NCBI RefSeq assembly: GCF_028618555.1
Contig: NZ_JAQITD010000005.1
Span: 62,001-126,000 of the forward strand
DNA from: Bartonella sp. CM31XJBT
GTDB lineage: Bacteria > Pseudomonadota > Alphaproteobacteria > Rhizobiales > Rhizobiaceae
Length of the DNA stretch: 64,000 nt
Direction: 5' to 3'
Shown: positions 27,369 through 37,686 of the stretch, one piece after another
Layout: every line of letters begins with the position of its first letter
Numbering within the stretch: position 1 is the stretch's first letter
Made by a program: the position numbers and the translations under genes
Notes under the pieces: generated by a model
What the model was told of the DNA's origin: nothing
Databases searched by the model: none
The model's input: the letters and a program-made list of their open reading frames with translations, nothing else

Positions 27369-28160
27369 TCAAGTCTTTTTAGAAGCATTCATTTTTTGCA
27401 AAGTAGCCTCAAGAGCGGTTGTTAAAGCATTCCTTCCCCCTTGATGAGAAAAGTAATCTGACAAAAATTCATTTGTTCCACCCTTTGTTGAAAACTCTTT
27501 TTCAAGCAGTGCAAAATCGAGAAATGCAGAATGATCCGTTGCTGTAATTTTACGCATTTCATCCGTAAGATTTCCAAACATCATAGTAAGGAATTCTGCT
27601 GATTGCTGTTTTTTTAACCCTTGTGTTATAAACCATTGATGGGCAGTTTCTATAAAATTAAAATATACTCCCATAAGTGAACCTGCTGTCATAAAAAGAT
27701 TAAACTGCTCTTCCTTATCCAGCACTAATGTGCCCCCCAATGCATCAAATAAAGTGCGTAAAAAGGGATGATCGGGATAGATTGGTGTCAAATTTTTGCA
27801 TTCTGCAACAAAAGGTAATGGAACAGCACGATAAACTTTATGATTAATCCACTCTTCTATTTCTGCTGCTTTTGCCATAGCAAGTACGGAAATAACCAGC
27901 TGTTCTGGACGAAAACAAAGAGAGCGCAAAACGTCTTCTGCAATTTGATTGGGCAAGCAAAGAAAAACACAATCACTAATATCGAGCAACGCTTGGTTAT
28001 TTTCAGCAATCATAACCGTATCATAGGTGCGTGAAAGGCGCTCTGCTGTTTGTGCATTGCGAGGCGAAACAATAATGGAGGAAACATCAAAGGTGCTTGT
28101 CATTAAGCCATTCACCATTGAAGCACTGATTGTACCCGTTCCTAAAAAGCCAAGTTTCAT
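27369..28160 (-). CDS. Pyrroline-5-carboxylate reductase-like (ProC family) protein
   Basis: A 263-residue NAD(P)-dependent oxidoreductase. The N-terminal Rossmann loop is MKLGFLGTGTISASMVNGL. The C-terminal dimerisation domain carries EFSTKGGTNEFLSDYF, which corresponds to the ProC signature (S-P-G-G-T-T), here changed to S-T-K-G-G-T-N. ProC makes proline from pyrroline-5-carboxylate. The diverged signature and the odd middle part (AVPLPFVAECKNLTPIYP) leave room for a different imine substrate, so I give no symbol. It is transcribed leftward, ahead of nothing obvious. Confidence 0.8.
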   Translation of the reverse strand: MKLGFLGTGTISASMVNGLMTSTFDVSSIIVSPRNAQTAERLSRTYDTVMIAENNQALLDISDCVFLCLPNQIAEDVLRSLCFRPEQLVISVLAMAKAAEIEEWINHKVYRAVPLPFVAECKNLTPIYPDHPFLRTLFDALGGTLVLDKEEQFNLFMTAGSLMGVYFNFIETAHQWFITQGLKKQQSAEFLTMMFGNLTDEMRKITATDHSAFLDFALLEKEFSTKGGTNEFLSDYFSHQGGRNALTTALEATLQKMNASKKT

Positions 28161-28215
28161 TTCTATTTCTCAGTTTTATATTTTTAAAGGAATCTCAATC
28201 AACATTTCAGGTGTT

Positions 28216-28461
28216 TTAACTAACATAAACGCTAATTGAAGAAGCAACACATAACATAGCAAGAATAATCAAGCCCAAATAGATTTTAGGCTTGTCAAAG
28301 AGAACGGCAAAAGCAGAAAACCAACCAACAACAGCTGCGGCTAATGCAAATAAAAAACCTGGTTTATTCATAAGCACAATATGCATTGCCATTAAACCAC
28401 CAATAATGAGCGCTCCAAAAATAATGAGTAAACCTGTTGCAAACTTTTCATAATCATCCAT
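28216..28461 (-). CDS. Small inner-membrane hypothetical protein
   Basis: An 81-residue protein from ATG 28461, chosen because AAGGAG sits 6-7 bases upstream; the longer frame from 28515 lacks a site. It has three hydrophobic segments (ATGLLIIFGALIIGGLMAM, FLFALAAAVVGWFSAFAVLF, LGLIILAMLCVASSISVYV). I recognise no family. It lies between the ProC-like gene and yraN on the same strand. Confidence 0.72.
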   Translation of the reverse strand: MDDYEKFATGLLIIFGALIIGGLMAMHIVLMNKPGFLFALAAAVVGWFSAFAVLFDKPKIYLGLIILAMLCVASSISVYVS

Positions 28462-28563
28462 ATTTTGCTCCTTATAGCGCTCAATTATTACACACTTTTT
28501 AACGCATATGCACATAAAAACGAAATGTTTTTTATTGAATATGGTTAAAACGGGGGGTGTCTT

Positions 28564-28944
28564 TTATTGATCAGATGTAAAAAATGCAGGGATATGCTGT
28601 GGCCAACGCCAAGGTAAAATTGCAACCAAATCAAAGCGCACAGACAAAAGGGCATAATCTTTTTGCCGTGCGAGCCAAATATCGGCAGCTGCTTCAATTC
28701 GCCTTTCATTCATTCGGGAAACCGCTTCCATTGCTTCAGCCAACGTTGAACGTGCTTTAACTTCAACGATTAACACAAGATTTCCGCGTCGTGCAATTAA
28801 ATCAATTTCCCCACATTTTGTTTTAAAACGCCTTTCGGCAATGTGAAACCCTTTGCAACGTAGCCACCAAGCTGCCAATTTTTCTGCACGTACCCCTCGA
28901 TAAAAAGACTTTTGTCTGCGTTTTTTTTGCATCATTTTATGCAT
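28564..28944 (-). CDS. YraN/UPF0102 endonuclease-fold protein
   Basis: A 126-residue protein with the restriction-endonuclease-like core: [17 protein letters not shown], then [23 protein letters not shown]. This gives the E-x(n)-D-x(n)-E-x-K catalytic set typical of Holliday-junction-resolvase-like nucleases. UPF0102 proteins are widespread and usually lie next to rsmI, as here. Their true role is unsettled. Its start overlaps the 3' end of rsmI by 8 bases, so the pair is translationally coupled. Confidence 0.92.
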   Translation of the reverse strand: MHKMMQKKRRQKSFYRGVRAEKLAAWWLRCKGFHIAERRFKTKCGEIDLIARRGNLVLIVEVKARSTLAEAMEAVSRMNERRIEAAADIWLARQKDYALLSVRFDLVAILPWRWPQHIPAFFTSDQ

Positions 28945-29824
28945 TTTTTAAAAAGATTAATCGCTGAAAAAGTTCCTGCTTTTTTAAACCGGTTTTTTTT
29001 GCAACAAAAGCTGCCGCTTGAGCAGCAGAATATGTCCGTGCGCGTTCTAGTAGCATTTCATCAATTTCTTGATCACTTATCACATTTAAAGAAGAAGATG
29101 ATTCTCCTACAACTACAACAATTTCCCCACGAATATGTGCTTGTTTTCTGTAATTTTCCAACAAGTTCCCCAAATTGGAAACATCTACTGTTTCAAACTT
29201 TTTTGTTAATTCACGACAAATGGCAGCAGGTCGATCAGCCGAAAAAAGTGTGACCATATCCTGTAAAGTTTCAACAAGACGATGCGGTGATTCATAAAAA
29301 ATCAAAGTTGCTGGAATCTCTTTTAATTGTTCCAACCGTTTTCGGCGTTGTAGCTTTCGTGCACTCAAAAAACCTGCAAAAAAAAAGCTATCAGTAGGAA
29401 GCCCTGTCGGTATAAGAGCGGCTAAAAGAGCGGATGCTCCAGGAATAGGAATGATTTTATGACCAGCTTTACGGGCCTCTTCCACCAATCGAAATCCGGG
29501 ATCAGAAATAAGTGGTGTTCCGGCATCTGAAACAAGTGCTACTGTTTTGTTTTCTGCTAAAGCCGCTAAGAGCTTTGGACCCGCTTTTTGCGCATTATAT
29601 TCATGATAGAGAAAAGTTTTTTTTTGAATACCGTAACGTTCTAACAAAACACGTGTTACTCGCGTATCCTCACACGCTAAAATATCAATTCCTGCAAGCA
29701 CTTGCAAAGCACGAAGCGTAATATCTGCAAGATTTCCGATAGGTGTTGCCACAAGATAAAGCCCTGATTCTATAACGGGTGCAGAATAAGCATGCGCACC
29801 TATAAAATATGCTTTTTCACACAT
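28937..29824 (-). CDS. rsmI: 16S rRNA (cytidine(1402)-2'-O)-methyltransferase
   Basis: A 295-residue SAM-dependent enzyme of the tetrapyrrole-methylase fold that 2'-O-methylates C1402 in the decoding centre. Signatures: [19 protein letters not shown] (~22-40), [35 protein letters not shown] and [18 protein letters not shown]. The C-terminal ~50 residues form the usual small helical domain. yraN follows with an 8-base overlap. Confidence 0.96.
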   Translation of the reverse strand: MCEKAYFIGAHAYSAPVIESGLYLVATPIGNLADITLRALQVLAGIDILACEDTRVTRVLLERYGIQKKTFLYHEYNAQKAGPKLLAALAENKTVALVSDAGTPLISDPGFRLVEEARKAGHKIIPIPGASALLAALIPTGLPTDSFFFAGFLSARKLQRRKRLEQLKEIPATLIFYESPHRLVETLQDMVTLFSADRPAAICRELTKKFETVDVSNLGNLLENYRKQAHIRGEIVVVVGESSSSLNVISDQEIDEMLLERARTYSAAQAAAFVAKKTGLKKQELFQRLIFLKNA

Positions 29825-30960
29825 GCTCTTTTCTTTTCATTAAATTCTCCTCACCACAAGATTTTTATCCATACTCATAAGCCATTTTGGCTTATTTTTT
29901 ACCAGCACATTTTTTATCATTACAAAGGCTTACCTTACTCGAATAATCGATTACACTACAATAAGATAATTTCATATTTAACGTCTTAATTTAACATTAT
30001 TATCTATTTTGGTCCGCATTATTTTTTCCAGTAAAACAAATTCCAAATGTAACCAATATTCTATCAGCCCCATGATTTTCTATAAAGTTTTTCCTTCGAG
30101 AACCAAAAAACAATTTTACCCATGTTATCATCTCATGCTTGGTTATGCTCTTTTAAAAGCTAAGCTTTTTAGATTATTTTCATAATGCCGATTTTTCAAA
30201 TATTCTATTGATATCCAAACTGTTTTTCTGAGCAAATATAAACAGCCTCTTTTGAAGCACAAACAGTTAACTGGCAGCTGACTGTATTGTTATTGATTAA
30301 ATATAAGCTCTTATCAGCAAAATACTTTATTTTTTCATATTCTCTATAGCTTTAACAGTATAATGAGTACCTTAGAAACGTTTAAGGCTAATTTTTATCT
30401 TAAAGATTTGATTTGTAATGGAAAATTTATTATTTTGCCTATTAATGAGGAGCTTTAAATATCGTAACATTATCTCAGCTCTTCTTATAGTCATTAATCA
30501 AAATTATTTTCGTGCATCTTGAAACTTTCTCAAAGCAAAGATTATCGCATCATTGGGGATCGCAGAGAAAATGATGCTGCTAGCTTGTACTTTTTATTTC
30601 GTAAATATAGAACTGTTCGTTCACAGGAGTGTGTTATACCTTTTTCGGATAGTGTCGCGAAATAATTGTTTGATATGAGAGCTATCTCTTAAAAACAAGC
30701 CCATGATTGAACAACACAAGTCTGCTTTAATTTTGGATACCTTATTTTTTTGAAGGATATGCTCCTATAAAAAAACTTAAGTAATAAAAGCGGGGACAAT
30801 ACGTTATCTCTTCTTTTTAGAGGATATTGTGATGCTTTTGAAAGTTTTAAAACCAAATGGACAGATGATAGTAAAGAGGAAAACAGGTTTTTTCCTTTCA
30901 GGTTTCATATTCTTGCTAAATGAAACTGTATTTTCGTTTCAGAGATTACTCAAATAGAAT
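29825..30960. other. 1.1-kb decayed intergenic region
   Basis: No intact gene. A hairpin (ATAAGCCA at 29877-29884 with TGGCTTAT at 29888-29895, then a T-run) looks like a plus-strand terminator but has no obvious gene before it. A start-less plus-strand frame at ~30516-30665 is open for ~48 codons without a recognised family. The whole stretch is probably the remains of an island, given the integrase relic that follows. Confidence 0.4.
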
Positions 30961-31640
30961 ATGCAATATTTTTGCTCTAGCTACAAAATCTGGAACGGCG
31001 TGCAGAGCTTTCATTCATCTTAATCTTTCTTTTAAATATACCACTATGTTCAATTTGGATGTTGATTTACAAGCAACAGCGAAAGCACAAGCTTTATAAA
31101 CAAACAACTCTATAAAACGCGTCATAGAGTGGTTATGAAAGCTATTTTGGTTTTTATCAGATGTTTTGCTAATAGCGATAGTCTCCATGGCTTGGTATCT
31201 GCTTATTCTTACGGTATTTGCATACATTCATTGCAGTATATTGGTAAAGGGCAGTATATTGGTAAAGGTTAGATGCAAGGCGATTATCTTTAATGCAAAA
31301 ATAAAAGGTTAATGTAAGATTTTTTCGTGTCATTATCATTAGAAACATAAAAAGGGCTTGAGCAAGCATGCTCTTTATCTCTTTATCTCGCAATGTTTTT
31401 TCTACATTTGTTTGTGGTTTTCTTGAGTGAGCATTACTTGCCAAGTGTAGGAGAAAAAATAAACTTGAAGTGTACCTCCGTAGGTTTTGCTCTTGGCTAG
31501 TTAAAACGATTGATGTTTCTTATGAGATGGCTAAAAGCATTTTGGATCATGTGGGAGAGGGGGTAAAGTAGAACGGGCTTATTTTCTTTCAGATTTTCGA
31601 GAACCGCGGTTTTTCCTTTATTGCAGAATTTTCAAGAATA
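30961..31640 (+). pseudogene. Second P4-type integrase relic
   Basis: Heavily decayed, but three pieces align in order with the integrase at 14385-15510. First, HLNLSFKYTTMFNLDVDLQA with AKAQALL (~31015-31100) corresponds to HLNIAIKHAVALGIDVDMQL with AKALL. Second, a possible strand of the catalytic domain lies near 31290-31330. Third, WLVKTIDVSYEMAKSILDHV with KXERAYFLSDFREPRFF (~31498-31615) corresponds to WIAETTSTSFEIAESVLAYS with AYMRTDFLEQRR. Stops and frameshifts separate the pieces. Within it an exact 18-bp tandem duplication lies at 31233-31268. Confidence 0.75.
31233..31268. repeat. Perfect 18-bp tandem duplication
   Basis: GCAGTATATTGGTAAAGG occurs twice back to back (31233-31250 and 31251-31268) inside the integrase relic. 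It is most simply explained by replication slippage in non-coding DNA. Confidence 0.9.
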
Positions 31641-31866
31641 TATTCATTATTGTTTTGTTATTTAGATAAAAAAATTTTGATAAAAATATGTTATGTTTTT
31701 CTATTGAAAAAAGTCATGCGGTGAAGAGAGTATATTATATGAGAATAGAGTTCTTTTTACATTGTGAAAGAACGTATGAAGGAAGGTGATTGATAGATTT
31801 CTGATCTGGGAAATATTTTTATTCAATGTGTTTTGTATATTTCAATTTTAGGAAAATGAACAATGA

Positions 31867-33531
31867 TTACATATTGGGATAGAAGGGGCCCTCATTACCT
31901 TGCGGACAGATCCAAGTGATATTTTGGTTTGGATCTTTGATATCGCATGTTTTACAATGTATGCAATTTGAAGCGTTGATCATATAAGTCAGATGATCAT
32001 TATCCTCTAGCCACTCGTAGACAGCGGCGGGACAATAGCGTGTAGAGGGTCCTCCATAGATCGTATATTCAGAGTCTTTTTGTTTTTTTAATGAGGCTAT
32101 TTTTAAATGACAAGGTTGATTTTCTTCATGATGCGTATTGGAAAGGGCAACACTTGAAAGGCGATCAAAGGTTACAACGCCATCTGGTTTTGGGTAAGAA
32201 ATGGGTTGAAATTTTTCTGCTGGTTCAAGGCATGCATAATCTTCCTTTCCATGGGAGAGTGTTTTAAATAAGGAAAATCCGAACAGTTGTTGCCACCACA
32301 TATCAAAACCAGCAAGTTTAATTCCATATTTTGTCCCATATTTTGCCCAAAGCGGTTTGGCATTTCGCACTTTATAAAGATCTTTTCCAATGAGCCCTTT
32401 TCGCCATTGTTCTTCGATTTCTTTAACCTCATCATGGGCACGCCCTTGTGCAAGAGCGGTAGCAATTTTATCGGCAGCTAATATGCCAGATAAGATGGCA
32501 TTGTGTGATCCTTTGATACGAGGAACATTGACAAATCCAGCAGAGCAGCCAATAAGCGCCCCACCAGGAAAGGTGAGTTTTGGTACAGATTGCCAACCTC
32601 CTTCGCTGATAACACGTGCACCATAGGAAAGACGCTTTGCGCCTTTAAAGATTTTATAGAATTTTGGATGTGTTTTAAAACGTTGAAATTCTTCAAAGGG
32701 AGAAAGGTAAGGATTTTTGTAATCTAAGTGCACAACAAAACCGACAGAAATGATATTGTTTTCTTGGTGATAAATAAAGCCACCGCCACCGGTATTATTG
32801 TCTAAGGGCCAACCAGTGAAATGTTGTACTAAACCGCGTTGGTGTTTGTTGGGGGCAATTTCCCAGAGCTCCTTGAGACCAAGACCAAATTTTTGTGGTT
32901 CTCGATTTTTGCTAAGATTAAAATGTTGTATCAGTTGTTTTGCAATTGAGCCGCGTGCTCCTTCCGCAATCAGAGTATATTTTGCCAATAAAGCCATCCC
33001 AGGCATATAATTTTTTCCAGGGGTTCCATCTTTGTTAAGCCCCATATCTCCGGTGAGAACACCAATAATAGCTCCGTTATCTTTTTGGATGATGGGTTCT
33101 GTTGCTGCAAAACCAGGATAGATTTCAACACCCAACGCTTCAGCTTTTTTGCTTAGCCAGCGGCAGACGCTCCCAAGCGAAACGATATAACATCCGTTAT
33201 TTGATAAGATTTTAGGGTGCAAAATATTGGGAAATACTGTGGACTTTTGAGGCTTTAGAAAAAAAAATTGGTCCTGTGTGACAGGGGTTGTGAAGGGATG
33301 GTCGTTATCATTTCGCCATTCTGGTAAGAGTGTATCGATACCAATGGGGTCAACAACTGCGCCAGAGAGAATATGTGCACCAACTTCGGTCCCTTTTTCA
33401 ACAATTGTGACAGAAAGCTCAGGATTAATTTGTTTAAAACGAATTGCGGCAGAAAGCCCTGCAGGTCCTGCTCCGACAATGACTATATCAAACTCCATAC
33501 TTTCACGTTGGTCATGCAGAGGTGCTTTCAT
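31867..33531 (-). CDS. Electron transfer flavoprotein-ubiquinone oxidoreductase
   Basis: A 554-residue membrane-associated flavo-iron-sulfur enzyme passing electrons from ETF to ubiquinone. The FAD-binding start is FDIVIVGAGPAGLSAAIRF (~residues 14-32), followed by GAHILSGAVVDP. A ubiquinone/membrane part covers the middle (GAKRLSYGARVISEGGWQSVP). The C-terminal 4Fe-4S domain has NCIHCKTCDIKDP and ICPQGNEG, the four cluster cysteines. It is the third gene of the etfB-etfA-ETF-QO run, only 3 bases after etfA. The set links acyl-CoA or amino-acid dehydrogenases to respiration. Confidence 0.96.
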   Translation of the reverse strand: MKAPLHDQRESMEFDIVIVGAGPAGLSAAIRFKQINPELSVTIVEKGTEVGAHILSGAVVDPIGIDTLLPEWRNDNDHPFTTPVTQDQFFFLKPQKSTVFPNILHPKILSNNGCYIVSLGSVCRWLSKKAEALGVEIYPGFAATEPIIQKDNGAIIGVLTGDMGLNKDGTPGKNYMPGMALLAKYTLIAEGARGSIAKQLIQHFNLSKNREPQKFGLGLKELWEIAPNKHQRGLVQHFTGWPLDNNTGGGGFIYHQENNIISVGFVVHLDYKNPYLSPFEEFQRFKTHPKFYKIFKGAKRLSYGARVISEGGWQSVPKLTFPGGALIGCSAGFVNVPRIKGSHNAILSGILAADKIATALAQGRAHDEVKEIEEQWRKGLIGKDLYKVRNAKPLWAKYGTKYGIKLAGFDMWWQQLFGFSLFKTLSHGKEDYACLEPAEKFQPISYPKPDGVVTFDRLSSVALSNTHHEENQPCHLKIASLKKQKDSEYTIYGGPSTRYCPAAVYEWLEDNDHLTYMINASNCIHCKTCDIKDPNQNITWICPQGNEGPFYPNM

Positions 33532-33534
33532 GGC

Positions 33535-34455
33535 TTATAAAGCTTTCTCCAATTCTGGAATAATTTGGTGGAGATCACCTACAAGGGTGTAATCGGCAAT
33601 TTGCATGATGGGAGCTTCTTCATCTTTATTAATGGCAACAATAATTTGTGCATCCATTATACCGGCTACATGCTGGATTGCACCGGAAATGCCAACGGCG
33701 ATATAGAGTTCAGGGGCAACGACTTTTCCTGTTTGTCCAATTTGCCAATCATTGGGAGCATAGCCTGCATCCACTGCTGCGCGGCTGGCACCTAAAGCAG
33801 CATTTAATTTGTTTGCAAGAGGAAGAAGCAGGGCCATAAATTTCTCTTGAGAACCAAGACCACGCCCGCCTGATATAATAACACGTGCTGAGGTGAGCTC
33901 AGGACGATCACTTTTGTTTGTCTCTGCTTTTACGAAAGAAGAAAGATTTGGATTGGGAGCTGGTGTTATTGTTTTAATGGGAGCAGAATTATTTTGGGAA
34001 GGCGTTGGGGTGAAAGAAGCGGTGCGAACTGTTATAATCTTTTTATAATCATTGGTGCGTACAGTTTCAAATGCATTGCCTGCATAAATTGGTCGTTTGA
34101 AGGTATTGGGTGAAAGAATGGCGGTAATATCTGAAATTTGCATAAGATCAAGAAGAGCTGCTACGCGCGGCATCACATTTTTCCCAGTACTGCTGGATGC
34201 TGCCATGATCACATCATAATCATTTGCTAACGTGAGGATTGTATCTGCCATAGGCTCGGCAAGTTGATGGGCTAAATAGTCTGCTTTTGCAATAAGAACT
34301 TGCCGCACACCATTAAGTTTAGCACTATTTTCCGCTATCGTTTGAATTTTTTCTCCGCAAACCAGAATATCGATATCATTACTGAGTACGCGTGCAGCGG
34401 TGAGTGCTTTTGCTGTTTCTTCTGTATTATGATCGGCCAATAAAAGAATTGCCAT
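33535..34455 (-). CDS. etfA: Electron transfer flavoprotein alpha subunit
   Basis: A 306-residue FixB/EtfA protein. The C-terminal FAD-binding domain shows ISGGRGLGSQEKF, GASRAAVDAGYAPNDWQIGQ and LYIAVGISGAIQHVAGI, then INKDEEAPI. The N-terminal half forms the domain that packs against EtfB (GKNVMPRVAALLDLMQISDI). With EtfB it carries electrons from several dehydrogenases to ETF-QO. It lies 51 bases after etfB and 3 bases before ETF-QO, all leftward, so the three form one operon. Confidence 0.97.
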   Translation of the reverse strand: MAILLLADHNTEETAKALTAARVLSNDIDILVCGEKIQTIAENSAKLNGVRQVLIAKADYLAHQLAEPMADTILTLANDYDVIMAASSSTGKNVMPRVAALLDLMQISDITAILSPNTFKRPIYAGNAFETVRTNDYKKIITVRTASFTPTPSQNNSAPIKTITPAPNPNLSSFVKAETNKSDRPELTSARVIISGGRGLGSQEKFMALLLPLANKLNAALGASRAAVDAGYAPNDWQIGQTGKVVAPELYIAVGISGAIQHVAGIMDAQIIVAINKDEEAPIMQIADYTLVGDLHQIIPELEKAL

Positions 34456-34506
34456 AAGTTTTTGCCCTTTTATGTGAGTGTTGCTTTTACTCTAGTGGTG
34501 AGAATA

Positions 34507-35253
34507 TTAAATGCAGTTCTTCTGTTTTAAGGCTCTAACAAGTTCTACTACATTTGCCACTTTTATACCGGATTGACGGGGTTTTGGCTCTTCAACGCTT
34601 AAAATTGTTAAGCGTGCTTTCGTATCGACGCCAAGATCAGTAAGAGATTTTTGTTCAATGATTTTCTTTTTTGCTTTCATGATATTGGGGAGAGAGGTGT
34701 AACGCGGTTCATTGAGCCGTAGATCGGCGGTCATAACAATGGGAAGGGGAAGACAAAGGGTTTGTGTTCCATTATCAACTTCACGAGTAACTGTAGCATG
34801 CCCATTTTCTATGTTAAGATGTGAGGCAAAAGTTGCTTGTCCCCACCCAAGAAGAGCAGCGAGCATTTGTCCTGTTTGGTTGCTATCGTCATCAATTGCT
34901 TGTTTTCCTAAAAAGACCATATTAGGTTTTTCTTCATCAACAATGGTTTTGAGAACCTTAGCAATTGCTAAGGGTTCAAGTGTTTGATCCGTTGTGACAA
35001 GAAGTGCGCGATCAGCTCCCATTGCAAGTCCTGTTCGTAGAGTTTCTTTGGCTGCTTCTGGGCCAATTGAAACAAGAAGAACTTCTGAAATTTTACCGGA
35101 TTCTTTTTGGCGAATGGCCTCCTCCACGGCTATCTCATCAAAAGGATTCATAGACATTTTTACGTGAGACAGATCAACGCCTGTATTATCAGGTTTGACG
35201 CGTATCTTGATGTTATAATCAACAACACGTTTGACAGCGACAATTATCTTCAT
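34507..35253 (-). CDS. etfB: Electron transfer flavoprotein beta subunit
   Basis: A 248-residue FixA/EtfB protein: [20 protein letters not shown] at the start, [15 protein letters not shown] (~36-50), the AMP-binding region [20 protein letters not shown] with [12 protein letters not shown], and the family signature [19 protein letters not shown]. It is the first gene of the operon, so the promoter should be just right of 35253. Confidence 0.97.
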   Translation of the reverse strand: MKIIVAVKRVVDYNIKIRVKPDNTGVDLSHVKMSMNPFDEIAVEEAIRQKESGKISEVLLVSIGPEAAKETLRTGLAMGADRALLVTTDQTLEPLAIAKVLKTIVDEEKPNMVFLGKQAIDDDSNQTGQMLAALLGWGQATFASHLNIENGHATVTREVDNGTQTLCLPLPIVMTADLRLNEPRYTSLPNIMKAKKKIIEQKSLTDLGVDTKARLTILSVEEPKPRQSGIKVANVVELVRALKQKNCI

Positions 35254-35765
35254 AATGATCCTCTTTGTTTGTACGTCATAAGTTTATAGCAATACTCATA
35301 AGAAACCAAATTGTTTAGAATGAAGTCTCAATTTATAACTTGTGTTCTCTTTCATATAAGCTTTTTTTACGTTTACTTGTACTTTCTCGTCGTCATTTTC
35401 AATCTTCATATTTTTGCATTGCCATAATTGCCCTATTTGCTTGAATAAAAAGTAAAAAAATCAATTTGTCTTGTGAGAATATTTTTTTAGTTCCTTATGC
35501 TTTGTTTATGATGGTGCAATAGGTCCTTTATGCAATGAAAAATTAAGTAAAAAAGATAAAAATGGGGGAATGATTTTTCTCTTCAAATCTTGAATACAGA
35601 AAAATTAAAGATCTTTCTTTCAAATATTTTAGATAAAGATTGGGGAAAATATTTCTAACAAAAAAGTTTTTGGGAGTTCTTAAAGCTCTATTTACTAAAA
35701 TAGAGCACACTTTCTTATCATTTGTTGCGATTCTTTTCAAAAAGGTTAATGAGGGGTAGGCGTTT
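35254..35765. promoter_or_regulatory. Divergent intergenic region, etfB / coiled-coil gene
   Basis: 512 bases between divergent genes, so it should contain both promoters. AT-rich. A minus-strand 65-residue frame at 35543-35740 has no recognisable domain and I do not call it. Confidence 0.4.
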
Positions 35766-36584
35766 GTGAATACGAAGGGTCATACGATCGGCCAGGCGAC
35801 CAAACAGGTTAGGAACGATAAAGTCTTTTCTTTTGTTGAACAGAAAGAGAGCATGGATACTTCTGTAGAAGTAACGATGTCGGATATTGCTCAAAAATTA
35901 CGCACCGTTTATGCGCAAATGCAAATGAAGCATTCGCCTCGTTCTTTAATGCAGCAGAGTTCGGTAGAAGAGCATTTTAAATCTTACTTAGATGATATTA
36001 GTCGGGCCATTTTGGCTGAACATTATATACGTCGTCAAAGAGAAAAAAAGCTTTTCCAGTCTTTAGAGCAGATTAAAACAATTGTTCAAAGTTTGCAGAG
36101 TGAAAAAAAAAGCTTAGAAGAAGCAGCGGTAACACGACGGGTGTCTCGTTCAAAATCACCTGATTCTGTTGTACAAAAACTTGCTCACATGGAATGTGAG
36201 GGAAATCAAGAACGCTTATTACTTCAAAAGGTGCAAAATTTTTCGAAAGAAAACAGCATAATTTCACTCCAAACAAATGTTGAAAATACGGTGCAGCAAG
36301 AAGATAGAAGCCCTTTGCCCAGTGATGCTCTGAAATCTTCTTTTAAAAAGGTTGAGGGGGTAGTGGAGCATGCTGTGATAGAAGAAAAAGGTATGATGGG
36401 TGCTCAGGCATCTAATCATTGTATTGAGAATGATTTTTCTTCTTTAAGGACGCAGTCTCGGGAACATGTGTCGTTTTTATCTTATTTGCTAAAAAAAGGT
36501 GTTCTTTGTTTTTTAACCGTTGCATTTATGGTAGCGATAACGTTATGTTTTTATAGCTTTTTAAAAGGAGCTCGTTTTTTTTAA
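35766..36584 (+). CDS. Hypothetical coiled-coil protein with C-terminal membrane anchor
   Basis: A 272-residue protein starting at GTG 35766, with GAGGGG upstream. It is mostly polar and helical: residues ~90-125 are predicted coiled coil (EKKLFQSLEQIKTIVQSLQS). The only hydrophobic segment is near the C-terminus (KGVLCFLTVAFMVAITLCFY, ~245-264), so it is probably a tail-anchored inner-membrane protein with a long cytosolic part. I recognise no family, and it may be restricted to Bartonella and close relatives. It stands alone on the plus strand, 179 bases before the TSUP gene. Confidence 0.75.
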   Translation: MNTKGHTIGQATKQVRNDKVFSFVEQKESMDTSVEVTMSDIAQKLRTVYAQMQMKHSPRSLMQQSSVEEHFKSYLDDISRAILAEHYIRRQREKKLFQSLEQIKTIVQSLQSEKKSLEEAAVTRRVSRSKSPDSVVQKLAHMECEGNQERLLLQKVQNFSKENSIISLQTNVENTVQQEDRSPLPSDALKSSFKKVEGVVEHAVIEEKGMMGAQASNHCIENDFSSLRTQSREHVSFLSYLLKKGVLCFLTVAFMVAITLCFYSFLKGARFF

Positions 36585-36763
36585 TTTTTATGATGTTGAT
36601 GTTAATAGATGTGAAATGTATTGCGCATTCGTGTTTGTGCGGAAGCTATAGCAACTAAAATTATCCTTTTAAACACGCAACAGAGATTATTGGAAAAGAG
36701 GATAATTGGAGAAGGATTCTCTAATTGTAAAAAAAACCTCAAATTATCTTGAAGGTTCTGTAA

Positions 36764-37684
36764 GTGAGTATTTATTTACCAATTGCTGAAATGTCACTCA
36801 ATATGCTGATCTTGATTGGTATGGGAGTCATTGCTGGTTTTTTTTCAGGACTTTTTGGAATCGGTGGTGGGTTTCTCATCACGCCGTTATTGATTTTTTA
36901 TAATATTCCTCCTGCTATTGCTGTTGGAACAGGTGCTAACCAGATGATTGCGTCATCTGTAACAGGAGCAATTACACATTTTAGAAGACGTACGCTCGAT
37001 ATTAAACTTGGTATTCTTTTGGCGATTGGAGGAGGGATTGGTTCTTTAATCGGGATTCAGGTTTTCTCTGTTTTGAAAAAGTTAGGTCAATTAGACTTAA
37101 TGATTTCGCTTCTTTATGTGATTCTTCTTGGAAGTGTAGGAAGCTTGATGATCGTTGAAAGTTGGTATGATATGATGCGCAAGCGTAAGGCAGGAAAAGC
37201 CAATATTCGTCTTGCTGGTCGACATAATTGGATTCATCGCTTACCCTTAAAAATGCGTTTTCGGACATCTATGATATATGTTAGCATTATTCCAGTTTTA
37301 GGGATTGGTCTCATTGTGGGGTTGTTGTCTTCTATTATGGGAATTGGTGGGGGGTTCTTTATGATACCAGCATTGATTTATCTTCTGCGTGTTCCAACCA
37401 GTGTGGTGATTGGGACTTCACTTTTTCAGATTACATTTGTGTCTTCTTTCACGACAGTTTTGCAAAGTATGACTAATCAGTCCGTTGATATTGTCTTGGC
37501 TTTTTTGTTAATGCTTGGAGGAAGTATTGGTGCGCAATATGGAACACGGGTTGGACGGAAGTTAAAGGCTGAACAATTGCGTATGGCACTTGCATTTTTA
37601 GTGTTGATTGTGTGTATGCGTCTTGCTTTTCAATTATTTATACGCCCTGATAATCTTTTCTCTCTGGATATTCTTATGAGATAA
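36764..37684 (+). CDS. TSUP-family (TauE/SafE) sulfite/organosulfonate exporter-like permease
   Basis: A 306-residue protein with about eight membrane helices and the duplicated family motif: GVIAGFFSGLFGIGGGFLIT (~20-39) and LIVGLLSSIMGIGGGFFMIP (~182-201). TSUP transporters carry sulfite, sulfonates or small organic anions. GTG 36764 gives the natural start, although ATG codons at residues 10 and 14 are alternatives. It is followed after 2 bases by a TIGR02186 protein, a linkage seen across Alphaproteobacteria, which suggests that the two work together. Confidence 0.92.
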   Translation: MSIYLPIAEMSLNMLILIGMGVIAGFFSGLFGIGGGFLITPLLIFYNIPPAIAVGTGANQMIASSVTGAITHFRRRTLDIKLGILLAIGGGIGSLIGIQVFSVLKKLGQLDLMISLLYVILLGSVGSLMIVESWYDMMRKRKAGKANIRLAGRHNWIHRLPLKMRFRTSMIYVSIIPVLGIGLIVGLLSSIMGIGGGFFMIPALIYLLRVPTSVVIGTSLFQITFVSSFTTVLQSMTNQSVDIVLAFLLMLGGSIGAQYGTRVGRKLKAEQLRMALAFLVLIVCMRLAFQLFIRPDNLFSLDILMR

Positions 37685-37686
37685 AA

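Noticed and set aside
29877-29901. Strong-looking plus-strand terminator hairpin
   Set aside because: No plus-strand gene precedes it, and on the minus strand it lacks a T-run and sits upstream of rsmI. Noted only within the gap entry.
31015-31444. Two overlapping minus-strand frames of 70 and 91 residues
   Set aside because: They are antisense to the integrase relic, which explains the sequence better.
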